64,000 nt of DNA from an uncultured Collinsella sp. (GTDB lineage: Bacteria; Actinomycetota; Coriobacteriia; Coriobacteriales; Coriobacteriaceae): assembly GCA_900540875.1 (NCBI GenBank), contig UQHT01000001.1:1-64000 (forward strand), in the 5' to 3' direction. The notes under the pieces were generated by a model. It searched no databases and was not told the origin of the DNA. It saw only the letters and a list, made by a program, of their open reading frames with translations. Position numbers and translations under genes: made by a program. Numbering within the stretch: the first letter of the stretch is position 1; each line of letters opens with the position of its first letter. Of the stretch, positions 41,971-52,643 are shown piece after piece.

Positions 41971-42675
41971 CTAGAGACGCTGCATGCGGTATCCGACACC
42001 CATGTGCGTCTGAATCATCTTGGGGTGAGAGGGGTCTGCCTCGATCTTCTTGCGCAGGGTGCGCATGAACACGCGCAGGCTCGCCAGATCGCTGTCCCAG
42101 CTCGTGCCCCATATCTCGCGGGTGATGAAGGTGTGGGTGAGCACCTTGTCGACGTTTTTCGCCAGAAGGACGAGCAATTTGTACTCGGTTGGGGTGAGCG
42201 AGAGTTCGCGTCCGTCTTTCGTCGCGTATCCCGCGGCATAGTCGATATGCAGCGGACCGTTGTCGAACGTGCTCGCTTCTGTCGACTCGCCCGACGCCAT
42301 CGAGGAACGCCTCAAATTCGCACGGACGCGTGCGAGCAACTCATCCACAGAAAAGGGCTTGGTGAGGTAGTCGTCTGCCCCTTCGTCAAGTGCTGCAATC
42401 TTGTCGGAATCTTCGGTGCGCGCCGAAATGACGATAATGGGGACTGCCGACCAGCTTCGGATCTTCGTGATGACCTCGATGCCGTCAATGTCGGGAAGGC
42501 CGAGGTCGAGCATGATGAGGCTGGGGCCGTGCGACACCGCATCCATGATGGCGGCCTGGCCGTTGCAAACCTTGCTCACGATATAGCCGTGGAGGTCAAG
42601 TGCGGTCGAAACGAGGTTTTGAACGGTCAGGTCATCTTCGACCAGGAGGATGCGTGACTTAGCGGCATTATTCAT
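41971..42675 (-). CDS. kdpE: KdpE response regulator
   Basis: A 234-residue OmpR-type regulator: receiver domain (LLVEDDLTVQ, phosphoacceptor in IMLDLGLPDIDG, Lys in LTKPFSVDELLARVRA) and winged helix (LSLTPTEYKLLVLLAKNVDKVLTHTFITREIWG, LRVFMRTLRKKIEADPSHPKMIQTHMGVGYRM). The end sequence is characteristic of KdpE. The start at 42675 overlaps the kdpD stop by 8 bp, so the pair is translationally coupled. It activates kdpFABC under potassium limitation; that operon lies divergently on the other side of kdpD. Confidence 0.95.
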   Translation of the reverse strand: MNNAAKSRILLVEDDLTVQNLVSTALDLHGYIVSKVCNGQAAIMDAVSHGPSLIMLDLGLPDIDGIEVITKIRSWSAVPIIVISARTEDSDKIAALDEGADDYLTKPFSVDELLARVRANLRRSSMASGESTEASTFDNGPLHIDYAAGYATKDGRELSLTPTEYKLLVLLAKNVDKVLTHTFITREIWGTSWDSDLASLRVFMRTLRKKIEADPSHPKMIQTHMGVGYRMQRL

Positions 42676-45403
42676 GAATCTCGATCTCCTCGGCGGGCAG
42701 AGTAAAACGGAAGACGGCCCCATGGGGGTGGTTGTCGCGAACTTCGATGACGCCGCCATGCGCCTCCACGATGGAGCGGCAGAGCGACAGCCCAAGGCCG
42801 ATGCTTCGACGCGAATCCACGGGCCGCGTATTGCTTGAGGTGAAGAAGCGCTCAAAGATATGAGGCTTGTCGCAGTCTGCCACACCCGGCCCATCGTCTG
42901 CGACGTCCACCACGACGAACGCGCCCTCGCGACGTGCGCTGATGGTGACAGTCGAGTCCTCGGGCGTGTATTTGAAGGCGTTCATGATGAGATTCGTAAG
43001 CACCTGCATGATGAGATGGACGTCGATGCGTACTAGCAGGATGTCGTCAGTGTGCTCGATGGTGACGGTACGTCCATGCGATGCTTGGGCGACATGGCTG
43101 AGGGCGGCCTCGATGACCTCGTCGATGAGCTCGGATGTGAAGTTGAGGTGAATGGTGCCGTCCTCGACGCGTGTGATGGCGAGGAGGTTCTCCACGGTAT
43201 CGATAAGCCAGAGGGAGTCGTCGTAGATGGCATCGGCAAGATCGCAGCGTTGTTCGAGGCTGAGCTTCTCATCGCTCTTCCGAAGGATTGCCGCAGATCC
43301 GGATATAGCCGTGAGGGGTGTCCTTAAATCGTGGCCGATGGAGCGCAAAAGGTTGGCGCGCATCTGCTCGTTTTTCGCCAAGACCGCAGCCTCTTCGCGC
43401 TCTTGTGCCGCTCGGTCGCTTTCGAGCGCCAAGGCGCATTCACCTACGATAGATAGGACGATCGAATGCTCGAAGGCTTCGGTCTCGCGCCCCTCCAGGG
43501 CGATGCCGATGACACCGAATACCTTGCCGCCGGTGCGAACCGCGAGGTAGAGACAGCGCGCCTCAGGCAGGGTCCGCGTGCTTGCGCCCGCGCGCTTGTT
43601 GTTGGTGTAAGTCCAGGTTGCAACGGCGCGCTCGTAGTCGGTGAGCAGCGACGCGGATCGGTTTTCGGTGCCAGCGGACTCATAGAGCGCCTTGCCGAGC
43701 GTGCCGTGTTCGGCGGGGTAGAAGACCACGTCGAGTTTTAGCAGTTTGACGAGTTGGTTCATGGCGACGCGGGCGCACTCCTCCGCGCTATGGGCTTGCT
43801 GCAAGAGCTGGTTCGTTTCGAGGAGTACGCGCGTTTTGAATGCGTTCTCGGCGGATGTACGGGCGTTGTCGGCGATGCGCGCAGTTAACTCGCCGGCGAC
43901 CATAGCGGTAGCGAACATGATGCCGAACGTGACCAGATAGCTTCGGTCGTAGCTGGCGAGCGAAAACAGAGGCGTGACGAAGCAGAAGTTGTAAAGCACT
44001 ACAGAGAGCACGCTCGATACGATCGTGCAGATACGCCCCGTCGTGGTGACGGCGGTCAGCAGGGCCGTGAGGATATAGAGGGATATGATGCTGGAATCGG
44101 CAAATCCCAGATGGCGGAAAGCCGTGCCGATCGCCGTGGCGACAAGAGAGAGGGCCAGCGTGCGAAGCGCGTCTCGGCTGCTGGGCGGCTGCAGGGCGAG
44201 CGCACGGCGGCGTCCTTCGGGCCGGGAGGGCGGAGTCGACTGGTTTGGAATGATGTAAATGTCGAGGTTCGGGGCGAATGTTATGAGCTGTTCTACGAGA
44301 GATTTGCGGCCGAAGAGGGCCTGACGGACGCTGCCGCGCTCGCCCGTGCGCCCCATGACGATCTTCGAAATACCCGACAGGCGCGCGAACTCGGAGATCT
44401 GAAACGCGATGTCGTCGCCATAGACGGTTTCCATATGTGCTCCGAGCTGCTCGGCTAGGGCGATATTGGCTGCAAGCTTGGCGCGCTCATTATCGCTCAT
44501 GGCTTGTGTGCGCGGGCTCTCTACGAACAGGGCGACGAGCTCGCTGCGAAACGCTTTCGCCATGCGTGCGGCGGCACGGACGATGCGGGGATTGGTCGGC
44601 GCCGGGGAGACACAGACTAAGATACGCTCCCTGGTGTAGTAGTCACGGTTTCCCAGCACGCGTGCGGCGTCTGTGAGGTGGCCGGTGCGATCGGCGCAGC
44701 GGCGCAGTGCGATTTCTCGGAGTGCGGTAAGGTTCTCGACGGTAAAAAAATGCTGTTGCGCTCGGTCGGCTTGTGCGGGACGGTAGACGAGGCCGGAGCG
44801 AAGGCGCTCAAGTAGGTCTTCGGGCTCTATGTCGACGAGCTCGACCTGGTCGGCATCATCGAAGATGCGGTCGGGGATTCGTTCGCTCACGACAACGCCG
44901 GTGATGGATGCAACCATGTCGTTTAGGCTCTCGATATGCTGAACGTTCACGGTCGTATAGACGTCGATGCCCGCATGTAGAAGTTCCTCGACGTCTTGAT
45001 AGCGTTTGTCGTGGCGAGACCCCGGCGCATTCGTATGGGCGAGCTCGTCGACAAGGATGAGCTGAGGGGCGCGTTCGATAGCCGCATCTAGATCGAACTC
45101 GCTGAGCGCAATGCCGTTGTGCTCGATGAGTTTACAAGGCACGTTCTCAAGCCCTTGTGCAAGATGGGCAGTTGCCGGACGTTCGTGCGGCTCGATGTAT
45201 CCCGCGACGACGTCGACACCTCGCCGCTTGGCGGCGTGGGCGGCTTGAAGCATCGCATAGGTTTTGCCTGTGCCAGCAGCGTAGCCAAAGAAAATTTTGA
45301 GGTGTCCCCGGCTGGTTCGAGTGTTATCGGCGACCTCGTCTTCCTCAATTGCCTTGAGGATGAGGTCTGGATTGACGCGAGTGTCCGATGCGTCGCGCTG
45401 CAT
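42668..45403 (-). CDS. kdpD: KdpD sensor kinase
   Basis: A 911-residue membrane sensor. The N-terminal KdpD domain carries the Walker motif FFGYAAGTGKTYAM and the DELAHTNAPGSRHDKRYQDVEELL segment; a USP-like domain follows (ILVCVSPAPTNPRIVRAAARMAKA). Four membrane helices lie around residues 415-510, then a GAF-like region, HisKA (GHDLRTPLTAISGSAAIL) and HATPase with N-box NLIMNAFKYT and G-box IGLGLSLCRSIVEAHGG. The start at 45403 follows AGAAAGG; an upstream ATG at 45499 adds residues unlike the family. It controls kdpFABC with KdpE. Confidence 0.95.
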   Translation of the reverse strand: MQRDASDTRVNPDLILKAIEEDEVADNTRTSRGHLKIFFGYAAGTGKTYAMLQAAHAAKRRGVDVVAGYIEPHERPATAHLAQGLENVPCKLIEHNGIALSEFDLDAAIERAPQLILVDELAHTNAPGSRHDKRYQDVEELLHAGIDVYTTVNVQHIESLNDMVASITGVVVSERIPDRIFDDADQVELVDIEPEDLLERLRSGLVYRPAQADRAQQHFFTVENLTALREIALRRCADRTGHLTDAARVLGNRDYYTRERILVCVSPAPTNPRIVRAAARMAKAFRSELVALFVESPRTQAMSDNERAKLAANIALAEQLGAHMETVYGDDIAFQISEFARLSGISKIVMGRTGERGSVRQALFGRKSLVEQLITFAPNLDIYIIPNQSTPPSRPEGRRRALALQPPSSRDALRTLALSLVATAIGTAFRHLGFADSSIISLYILTALLTAVTTTGRICTIVSSVLSVVLYNFCFVTPLFSLASYDRSYLVTFGIMFATAMVAGELTARIADNARTSAENAFKTRVLLETNQLLQQAHSAEECARVAMNQLVKLLKLDVVFYPAEHGTLGKALYESAGTENRSASLLTDYERAVATWTYTNNKRAGASTRTLPEARCLYLAVRTGGKVFGVIGIALEGRETEAFEHSIVLSIVGECALALESDRAAQEREEAAVLAKNEQMRANLLRSIGHDLRTPLTAISGSAAILRKSDEKLSLEQRCDLADAIYDDSLWLIDTVENLLAITRVEDGTIHLNFTSELIDEVIEAALSHVAQASHGRTVTIEHTDDILLVRIDVHLIMQVLTNLIMNAFKYTPEDSTVTISARREGAFVVVDVADDGPGVADCDKPHIFERFFTSSNTRPVDSRRSIGLGLSLCRSIVEAHGGVIEVRDNHPHGAVFRFTLPAEEIEIHE

Positions 45404-45647
45404 AGCGTAGCCTTTCTGAAGCGTTGTCCATGCGTGCATACGCGGTGAAGACGCCACTGTATGCTCGCGAGGTCGAGTATAGGCGCACTGCAGCTGCAAT
45501 AGTGCTTTCTACCTGCATCTTTACGGCATCTTAAGGACGTGAGCCCCGGCCCTCACGCCTCTTTAATCCCTAGAAGCGTTTACTGTCCCCAGACGCTTGC
45601 GAGAGTAGGCGTCCGAGACATCGGACCGCGCGTGAAAGGGGCGGTAA

Positions 45648-45734
45648 ATGAACATCCTCATTCCCATCATCGGAGTCGTCTGCATTGGACTCTTTATCTA
45701 TTACATCTACATTCTGATGAGGAGTGATTCGTAA
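45648..45734 (+). CDS. kdpF: KdpF small potassium-transport subunit
   Basis: A 28-residue ORF, MNILIPIIGVVCIGLFIYYI then YILMRSDS, consisting of a single membrane helix. It starts with ATG 9 bp after GAAAGGGG and ends at 45734, three bases before the kdpA start. Size, hydrophobicity and position match KdpF, which stabilises the KdpABC complex. The 244 bp upstream, between kdpD and kdpF, hold hairpins (AAGCGT/ACGCTT near 45575 and TCCGA/TCGGA near 45612) and must contain the kdp promoters; no clear boxes could be chosen. Confidence 0.85.
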   Translation: MNILIPIIGVVCIGLFIYYIYILMRSDS

Positions 45735-45737
45735 ACT

Positions 45738-47561
45738 ATGGACGCTGCGATTCAGTACATCTTGTACTTTGCCGTGCTCGTCGTCCTGGCCGTTCCGCTC
45801 GGTCGGTTCATGGCCCATATCATGGATGGTGAGCATACGTTCCTGTCGCCTGTGATTGCTCCTGTGGAGCGTGGCGTCTATCGTCTGCTTCGCATCGACG
45901 CGGCAGAACAGATGGGGTGTAGGCGCTATCTGGCGAGCGTGCTGGTCTTTTCGGGGATCGGCCTCGTGGCTCTTGTGGCACTCCAGGCGCTTCAGTCCTT
46001 CTTGCCAGGCAATCCCCAGCACCTGCCGGGCGTGTCATGGGACCTGTCGTTCAATACGGCTGCTTCCTTCATAACCAACACCAACTGGCAGTCCTACTCC
46101 GGTGAGACCACCCTGTCCTACCTTGTGCAGTTCATGGGTCTCACCGTGCAGAACTTCGTTTCCGCTGGCACCGGTATCGCGGTCATGTTCGCGCTGATTC
46201 GCGGCTTCCGTCAAGTCAAGGAGCAGGGTCTGGGTTCCTTCTGGGTCGATCTCACCCGCACCGTCCTGTATGTGCTCATCCCGCTGAACCTCGTATTCGG
46301 CATCTGCCTGGCTGCCGGTGGCGTCATCTCCAACTTCCAGCCGGCTCAGAAGGCTGAGCTCGTAGAGCCCGTCGCTGTCCAGCCTAATGCAGACGGCGGC
46401 TGGAGCGTCATCGACGGCGCCCAGATCGAGGGCGACACGGTCAAGGTCGACGGCAAGGTTGTCGAGGGCGCGCGTGTGGTCACCGAGCAGTTCCTGCCCC
46501 AGGGTCCCGCGGCTCCTCAGGTCGCCATCAAGCAGTCCGGCACCAACGGCGGCGGCTTCTTCGGCGTGAACTCCGCCCATCCGTATGAGAACCCCAGTGC
46601 CTTCACCAACATCATCGAGATGACCAGCCTGCTGCTGATCCCGGCCGCCTGTTGCTTCACCTTCGGTATCGGCGTCAAGAACACCAAGCAGGGCAAGGCC
46701 ATCTTTGCCGCCATGTTCATCCTGCTGGTGATCTTCACCGGCATCATTGCCGTCAACGAGCATGCGGGCACCCCGCAGCTGGCCGATGGCGGAGCGGTCA
46801 ATATCGAGATGACCGACGGCCAGGCCGGCGGCAACATGGAGGGCAAGGAGAGCCGTTTCGGTATCGCCTCCTCTTCTACCTGGTCCGCTTTCACGACGGC
46901 TGCTTCCAACGGCTCGGTTAACTCCATGCACGACTCCTACACCCCGCTGGGCGGTTTTGTCCAGATGCTCCAGATTGCTCTGGGCGAGGTCGTCTTCGGC
47001 GGCGTGGGCTGCGGCCTGTACGGCATGATCGGCTTCGCCATCCTCACAGTGTTCATCGCCGGCCTCATGGTCGGACGCACGCCTGAGTTCCTGGGCAAGA
47101 AGATCGAGCCGGGCGAGATGCGCTGGGCAGTTGTCCTGTGCTTGGCAACTCCGTTTGCCATTCTGGTGTGCTCGGCCATCGCCTGCATGGTGCCCGGTCT
47201 TGCCGACCAGCTCAACAATGGTGGCGCGCACGGCTTCTCCGAGGCGCTGTATGCCTTCACCTCATGCGGCGGCAACAACGGCTCGGCGTTTGCAGGCATG
47301 AACTGCAACATTCCCTGGATCAACGTCATGCTCGGCCTTGAGATGCTGTTCGCCCGCTTCATGCCCATCATCGGTACGCTGGCTATCGCCGGCTCGCTGG
47401 CCAAGAAGGGTAGGGTCGCCGAGAGCGCCGGTACCCTGTCTACCACCAACGGTATGTTCGTATTCCTGCTCGTGTTCATCGTTCTGCTGATCGGTGCCCT
47501 GAGCTTCTTCCCGGCCCTGGCGCTTGGCCCCGTTGCCGAGTTCTTCCAGATGATTGCGTAA
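45738..47561 (+). CDS. kdpA: Potassium-transporting ATPase subunit KdpA
   Basis: A 607-residue membrane subunit that binds and conducts K+. It has about ten helices with the four selectivity-filter-like loops: [42 protein letters not shown], the [13 protein letters not shown] segment and [16 protein letters not shown] ~100-residue extracytoplasmic insert between helices (~210-255) is slightly longer than in E. coli. It lies in kdpFABC, with kdpB 16 bp downstream. Confidence 0.97.
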   Translation: MDAAIQYILYFAVLVVLAVPLGRFMAHIMDGEHTFLSPVIAPVERGVYRLLRIDAAEQMGCRRYLASVLVFSGIGLVALVALQALQSFLPGNPQHLPGVSWDLSFNTAASFITNTNWQSYSGETTLSYLVQFMGLTVQNFVSAGTGIAVMFALIRGFRQVKEQGLGSFWVDLTRTVLYVLIPLNLVFGICLAAGGVISNFQPAQKAELVEPVAVQPNADGGWSVIDGAQIEGDTVKVDGKVVEGARVVTEQFLPQGPAAPQVAIKQSGTNGGGFFGVNSAHPYENPSAFTNIIEMTSLLLIPAACCFTFGIGVKNTKQGKAIFAAMFILLVIFTGIIAVNEHAGTPQLADGGAVNIEMTDGQAGGNMEGKESRFGIASSSTWSAFTTAASNGSVNSMHDSYTPLGGFVQMLQIALGEVVFGGVGCGLYGMIGFAILTVFIAGLMVGRTPEFLGKKIEPGEMRWAVVLCLATPFAILVCSAIACMVPGLADQLNNGGAHGFSEALYAFTSCGGNNGSAFAGMNCNIPWINVMLGLEMLFARFMPIIGTLAIAGSLAKKGRVAESAGTLSTTNGMFVFLLVFIVLLIGALSFFPALALGPVAEFFQMIA

Positions 47562-47577
47562 AAGAGGGCGCAGATTT

Positions 47578-49638
47578 ATGGCTATGCAAAAAGACATGAT
47601 GAGCCGCGCGGTCCGCGACTCGTTTGCCAAGCTGGATCCTCGCGTCCAGATTCAAAACCCGGTCATGTTCCTGGTGTGGCTTTCCGCCGTCATGACCTCC
47701 GTCCTGGCCGTCGCTTCCATCTTCGGTGTGCAGGACGCGGGTGTGCCCACCTACTATGTGGTCGCCATCGCGGTCATCCTGTGGCTCACCGACCTGTTCT
47801 CGAACTTCGCCGAGGCGCTTGCCGAGGGCCGCGGTAAGGCTCAGGCCGATTCCCTGCGTGCGGCCAAGAAGGATGTCGAGGCCCATCGCATCGAGTCCGT
47901 TGAGGACAAGGAGCACTTCACCGTCGTTCCCGGCACCGAGCTCACGCGCGGCGACCTGGTGATCGTACGCGCCGGCGAGCAGATTCCCGGCGACGGCGAC
48001 GTCATCGAGGGCGCTGCCTCCGTTGACGAGTCCGCCATCACCGGCGAGTCCGCCCCCGTGGTCCGCGAGGCCGGCGGCGACCGCTCTGCCGTTACCGGCG
48101 GTACTACGGTGCTGTCCGACTGGATCATCGTCAAGATCTCCAGTGAGCCCGGCCAAAGCTTCCTGGACAAGATGATCGCGATGGTCGAGGGTGCCGCGCG
48201 CAAGAAGACCCCTAACGAGATCGCTCTGGAGATCTTCCTGGTGGCCCTCTCTATCGTCTTTATCCTGGTCACGCTGGCCCTGTATTGTTACTCCTACTTC
48301 TCGGTCGGTCTTAACGACATGGTCAACCCCACGGCCGTGACCACGCTCGTGGCGCTGCTCGTGTGTCTGGCTCCCACTACCATCGGCGCCCTTCTGTCCG
48401 CCATTGGCATCGCCGGTATGAGCCGTCTGAACGAGGCCAACGTGCTGGCCATGTCCGGCCGCGCCATCGAGGCCGCCGGCGACGTCGACATCCTCATGCT
48501 CGACAAGACCGGCACCATCACCCTGGGTAACCGCCAAGCCGCCGAGTTCATCCCGGTCGACGGCGTCGATCCCGCGGAGCTGGCCGATGCCGCCCAGCTT
48601 TCCTCGCTGGCCGACGAGACCCCCGAGGGCCGTTCCATCGTCGTGCTCGCCAAGGAGCAGTTTGGTCTGCGCGGCCGTACGCTCGAGGATAAGGGTATGG
48701 AGTTCATCCCGTTCACCGCGGCAACGCGTATGTCCGGCGTGAACTACGAGGGCAATGAGATCCGCAAGGGCGCTGCCGATTCCGTGCGCACCTATGTGGA
48801 GGCAGCCGGCGGCGTGTTCTCCCAGGAGTGCGACGAGGCCGTCGAGCGCATCGCCAAGGCCGGCGGCACCCCGCTGGTCGTGACCAAGAACTGCCGCGTG
48901 CTGGGCGTTGTGTACCTCAAGGACATCATCAAGTCCGGCGTTAAGGAGAAGTTCGCCGACCTGCGCCGCATGGGTATCAAGACCATCATGGTGACGGGCG
49001 ACAACCCGCTCACGGCGGCCGCCATCGCAGCCGAGGCGGGCGTGGACGACTTCCTGGCCGAGGCCACCCCCGAGGGCAAGCTCAAGAAGATCCGCGCGTT
49101 CCAGCGCGAGGGTCACCTGGTCGCCATGACCGGCGATGGCACCAACGATGCACCGGCGCTCGCTCAGGCGGACGTCGCCGTGGCCATGAACACGGGAACC
49201 CAGGCTGCCAAGGAGGCCGGCAACATGGTCGACCTCGACTCCAGCCCCACCAAGCTCATCGATATCGTGCGTATCGGCAAGCAACTGCTCATGACCCGCG
49301 GCTCACTCACGACCTTCTCGGTCGCCAACGACGTCGCCAAGTATTTCGCGATCATCCCGGCGCTATTCTCGCCGATCTACCCCGGGTTGGACGCCCTCAA
49401 CATCCTGGGGCTCACCAGCCCGTTGTCTGCCGTGCTGTCCGCCATTATCTACAACGCGCTGGTCATCGTCGCGCTGATTCCTGCCGCCCTGAAAGGCGTG
49501 AAGTATCGCGAGCTTTCGTCCGGCCAGCTGCTGACCCACAACCTGCTGGTGTGGGGTCTGGGCGGTATCGTGGCGCCGTTCGTATTCATCAAGATTATCG
49601 ACATGCTGCTGGCCTTGTTCGGCATTGGCATGATGTAG
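47578..49638 (+). CDS. kdpB: Potassium-transporting P-type ATPase subunit KdpB
   Basis: A 686-residue P-type ATPase subunit energising KdpA. The phosphorylation motif [11 protein letters not shown], actuator motif TGESAPV, nucleotide-domain [11 protein letters not shown], and hinge [30 protein letters not shown] are intact. The start at 47578 follows GAGGGCG; a further ATG two codons later and an upstream in-frame ATG at 47554 within kdpA are alternatives. It is followed by kdpC after 12 bp. Confidence 0.97.
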   Translation: MAMQKDMMSRAVRDSFAKLDPRVQIQNPVMFLVWLSAVMTSVLAVASIFGVQDAGVPTYYVVAIAVILWLTDLFSNFAEALAEGRGKAQADSLRAAKKDVEAHRIESVEDKEHFTVVPGTELTRGDLVIVRAGEQIPGDGDVIEGAASVDESAITGESAPVVREAGGDRSAVTGGTTVLSDWIIVKISSEPGQSFLDKMIAMVEGAARKKTPNEIALEIFLVALSIVFILVTLALYCYSYFSVGLNDMVNPTAVTTLVALLVCLAPTTIGALLSAIGIAGMSRLNEANVLAMSGRAIEAAGDVDILMLDKTGTITLGNRQAAEFIPVDGVDPAELADAAQLSSLADETPEGRSIVVLAKEQFGLRGRTLEDKGMEFIPFTAATRMSGVNYEGNEIRKGAADSVRTYVEAAGGVFSQECDEAVERIAKAGGTPLVVTKNCRVLGVVYLKDIIKSGVKEKFADLRRMGIKTIMVTGDNPLTAAAIAAEAGVDDFLAEATPEGKLKKIRAFQREGHLVAMTGDGTNDAPALAQADVAVAMNTGTQAAKEAGNMVDLDSSPTKLIDIVRIGKQLLMTRGSLTTFSVANDVAKYFAIIPALFSPIYPGLDALNILGLTSPLSAVLSAIIYNALVIVALIPAALKGVKYRELSSGQLLTHNLLVWGLGGIVAPFVFIKIIDMLLALFGIGMM

Positions 49639-49650
49639 ACGGAGGTTTGT

Positions 49651-50241
49651 ATGTTCAAAGGTATCGCATCGCGCGCACTTGGCGTGTTCGCGCTGTTTAC
49701 CATCGTCTGCGGCCTGGGATACACGCTCGTGGTGACCGGCGTCGCGCAGCTTGCGTTTCCGTACCAGGCGAACGGATCGCTCATTACGGTCGACGGCAAG
49801 GTTGTGGGTTCCGAGCTCATCGGCCAGAACTTCGATGACGAAGCCCACATGTGGGGTCGTATCCAGAACGTATCAATTGTCGAAGGCGAAGACGGCGAGC
49901 TCATGGCGTATGGCGCCCCGTCCAACCTGTCCCCGGCGAGTGAGGAGTATCGGCAGCTGATTGATGCGCGCGTGAAGAAGATCCGCGCTGCCAACCCCGA
50001 TGCCGATATGGACGCTGTGCCCGTCGACCTGGTGACGTGTTCGGGGTCCGGCCTCGACCCGGAGATCTCTCCGGATGCCGCCGAGTACCAGGTCCCGCGC
50101 CTTGCCAAGGCCACGGGCAAAAGTGAGGACGAGGTGCGCGAGATTATCGCCCAGTGCACCAAGGGCCGATTCCTGGGCGTCTTCGGCGAGCCCACGGTCA
50201 ACGTGCTCAAAGTGAACCTTATGCTGGACGGCGCGCTGTAG
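49651..50241 (+). CDS. kdpC: Potassium-transporting ATPase subunit KdpC
   Basis: A 196-residue subunit with one N-terminal membrane helix (ALGVFALFTIVCGLGYTLVVTGVAQ) and a periplasmic-side domain. Family segments seen are GSELIGQNF, WGRIQ, LVTCSGSGLDPEISPDAAEYQVPRLAKA and the C-terminal GEPTVNVLKVNLML. In place of the usual FxxRPS segment it has EAHMWGRIQNVSI, as in some anaerobes. It is the last gene of kdpFABC; a giant palindrome begins 41 bp after its stop. Confidence 0.95.
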   Translation: MFKGIASRALGVFALFTIVCGLGYTLVVTGVAQLAFPYQANGSLITVDGKVVGSELIGQNFDDEAHMWGRIQNVSIVEGEDGELMAYGAPSNLSPASEEYRQLIDARVKKIRAANPDADMDAVPVDLVTCSGSGLDPEISPDAAEYQVPRLAKATGKSEDEVREIIAQCTKGRFLGVFGEPTVNVLKVNLMLDGAL

Positions 50242-50281
50242 GTGAGGGAGTGGCGGATGAGGGCATGACTGACTATCTGAG

Positions 50282-50394
50282 CCCTCAATTCCACCCCGCC
50301 CATCAGTTGCGGTGGAATACGGACTGTTTTGGCTGTCAAAAGTCTCATCTACTCCGTATTCCACCGCAACTGATGGGCGGGGTGGAATTGAGGG
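50282..50394. repeat. Giant perfect palindrome after kdpC (dispersed copy 2)
   Basis: Two perfect 42-bp arms, 50282-50323 and 50353-50394, flank a 29-nt loop. The inner 18 bp of each arm and the loop (CTGTTTTGGCTGTCAAAAG...) match the element at 41891-41955, while the outer 24 bp are unique here. No T run follows, so it is not a plain terminator. Extruded, it would be a 42-bp hairpin. Confidence 0.9.
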
Positions 50395-50487
50395 TGAGGA
50401 GTGCGAGCGAGTACGGATGCGGCGGATACTGATACGATAGGTACGTTAGCAACTGCCGCCGAGCGGCTCAAACGAAAGGAACCCTGT

Positions 50488-52437
50488 ATGGAGTCCTCCG
50501 CCTACCCAATGCTCTTTAGCCCGATCAAGGTCGGTACGACCGAGGTCAAGAACCGCGTCTTTATGCCGCCGGTGTCCACCAACCTGGCCGATCATGGCTA
50601 TGTGACTGACGACTTGGTCGATCATTACCGCGCCCGCGCTAAGGGCGGCGTGGGCCTGATCATCACCGAGGTCGTGACGGTCGAGCCCACCTATACCTAT
50701 CTGCCGGGTGACATGTGCTGCTACGACGACACGTTTATTCCTGGCTGGGAAAAGCTTGCCGCAGCCGTCCACGAGTATGGCTGCAAGATCATGCCGCAGC
50801 TCTTCCATCCCGCCTACATGGCCTTTAACATTCCGGGCACGCCGCGCCTGATCGCTCCGTCCTTTGTGGGCCCGTCCTATGCCCGCGAGGCACCGCGTCC
50901 TATCACGGTCGATGAGATTCACGAGCTCACGCATCAGTTTGGCGACGCTGCCGTGCGTATGCAGAAGGCTGGCGTCGATGGCGTCGAGGTTCATGCGGCA
51001 CACGCCCATGGTATGCTCGGCGGCTTTTTGACTCCGCTCTACAACAAGCGCACCGACGAGTACGGCGGCTCGCTCGACGCCCGCATGCGCTTCCTGCTCG
51101 AGGTCATCGCCGAGATTCGCGAGCGCTGCGGCAAGGACTTTATCATCGACGTCCGCATCTCGGGCGATGAGTACACCGATGGCGGCCTGACCCTCAACGA
51201 CATGATCTATGTCTCGCGTCGCCTGGAAAAGGCCGGCGTCGACATGATTCACGTGTCGGGCGGCACCACCATCAAGCGCGGTTCCGCGATTCCCGCCGCC
51301 GGCACGCAGCAGGCCTCGCACGCCGCCTGCTCGCGCGAGATCAAGAAGCACGTCAACATTCCCGTTGCCACCGTCGGCCGCATCAACGAGGCCTGGATTG
51401 CCGAGGAGCTGATCGAGGACGGCGCTGCCGACATCTGCATGATGGGCCGCGCCAATCTGTGCGATGCCGAGTTCTGCAACAAGGCCGCTGCCGGCAACGC
51501 CGACGACATCCGCCCCTGCATCGGCTGCCTGCGCTGCCTGAACGGCATTATGTTTGGCAAGCGCATCTCCTGCACCGTCAACCCGGACGTGGAGCGTGAC
51601 GAGGCTGGCTACGAGCCTGCCGCCGTGGCCAAGAACGTGCTCGTTGTGGGCGCTGGTCCTGCGGGCATGGAGGCAGCCTACATTGCCGCCAAGCGCGGCC
51701 ACAACGTGGTGCTCGTGGACAAGCAGGATGAGCCGGGCGGCGAAATGCGCATCGCAGCCGTGCCGCCGGCAAAGCAGGAACTCACCCGCGTGATCAAGTA
51801 TCAGTACCGTCGCCTGGCCGAGGCCGGCGTGAAGTGCGTCTTTGGCACCGAGCTTTCGGCCGAGGACATTCAGCGCGACTACGCAGGTTACGAGGTTGTC
51901 CTAGCTTATGGCGCCGAGCCCATCACTCCGGCCTTCATGCAGGGCTTTAAGCAGGTTATGACGGCTGACGACCTGCTGGGTGGCAAGGCTTTCCCGGGCA
52001 AGAAGATCGTCATCGTGGGCGGCGGTACCGTCGGTTGCGAGACGGCCGATTATCTGGCCCCGCTGGTCAACGACTTGTCGCCGGCCAATCGCGACGTCAC
52101 CGTCATCGAGATGACCAAGACGCTCGCCGCCAACGAGGGCGGTGCCGGTCGCGCGGTGCTCATCACGCGCATGCTCTCCAAGGGTGTCCACGTGCTGACT
52201 GAGGCCAAGGTGACCGAGATCACCGAGGATACCATCTCGTACGAAAAGGATGGCCAGATCCACACCATCGCCGATGCCGATACGCTGGTGCTTGCCATGG
52301 GCTATCGTCCCAATACCAAGCTTGCCGACGACCTTGCCGCTGCCGGCGTTGCCATCCACGTGCTGGGCGATGCCAACAAGTGCGGCAACATCCGCGACGC
52401 TATCGGCGATGGCTACAAGGTTGCCTGCGAACTCTAG
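50488..52437 (+). CDS. NADH:flavin oxidoreductase / 2,4-dienoyl-CoA reductase-like Fe-S flavoenzyme
   Basis: A 649-residue enzyme with an N-terminal old-yellow-enzyme TIM barrel (FMN) opening LFSPIKVGTTEVKNRVFMPPVSTN, active-site region VHAAHAHGMLGGFLTPLYNKRTDEYGGS, then a 4Fe-4S Cys cluster (CIGCLRCLNGIMFGKRISC), and a C-terminal FAD/NAD(P) module (VLVVGAGPAGMEAA and IVIVGGGTVGCETADYL). This is the architecture of 2,4-dienoyl-CoA reductase, trimethylamine dehydrogenase and the bile-acid enzymes BaiCD/BaiH. The substrate is probably an enone or enoyl compound, such as a steroid or plant or dietary metabolite, but is not determinable. ATG 50488 follows GAAAGGA. Two regulators follow. Confidence 0.9.
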   Translation: MESSAYPMLFSPIKVGTTEVKNRVFMPPVSTNLADHGYVTDDLVDHYRARAKGGVGLIITEVVTVEPTYTYLPGDMCCYDDTFIPGWEKLAAAVHEYGCKIMPQLFHPAYMAFNIPGTPRLIAPSFVGPSYAREAPRPITVDEIHELTHQFGDAAVRMQKAGVDGVEVHAAHAHGMLGGFLTPLYNKRTDEYGGSLDARMRFLLEVIAEIRERCGKDFIIDVRISGDEYTDGGLTLNDMIYVSRRLEKAGVDMIHVSGGTTIKRGSAIPAAGTQQASHAACSREIKKHVNIPVATVGRINEAWIAEELIEDGAADICMMGRANLCDAEFCNKAAAGNADDIRPCIGCLRCLNGIMFGKRISCTVNPDVERDEAGYEPAAVAKNVLVVGAGPAGMEAAYIAAKRGHNVVLVDKQDEPGGEMRIAAVPPAKQELTRVIKYQYRRLAEAGVKCVFGTELSAEDIQRDYAGYEVVLAYGAEPITPAFMQGFKQVMTADDLLGGKAFPGKKIVIVGGGTVGCETADYLAPLVNDLSPANRDVTVIEMTKTLAANEGGAGRAVLITRMLSKGVHVLTEAKVTEITEDTISYEKDGQIHTIADADTLVLAMGYRPNTKLADDLAAAGVAIHVLGDANKCGNIRDAIGDGYKVACEL

Positions 52438-52490
52438 TCAACCCCTTGGTGCATGAGGAGGGGCGTTTCCGCGCCATCCGATAGCAAAAC

Positions 52491-52530
52491 AGCGGTGGTG
52501 TCCTGGGTTTCGGGATGCCGCCGCTTGCTC
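52491..52530 (+). terminator. Terminator-like hairpin after the flavoenzyme gene
   Basis: AGCGGTGG (52491-52498) pairs with CCGCCGCT (52518-52525) with one wobble, extended by TCC/GGA, followed by TGCTCTTG. The T tract is weak. Confidence 0.5.
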
Positions 52531-52643
52531 TTGTGATCCTGGCGACGCGAGCGTGCCCTATCTCACCGCAACTGAGGGGATGGGGGATGAGATAGTATTA
52601 CGTGGTGACATTCGACACACCGTGGGCTTCATCCGAGGGCTTT

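Noticed and set aside
45404..45647. Potassium or cyclic-di-AMP riboswitch in front of kdpFABC
   Set aside because: Only short unrelated hairpins are visible; the conserved core of known ydaO- or ykkC-type elements was not found.
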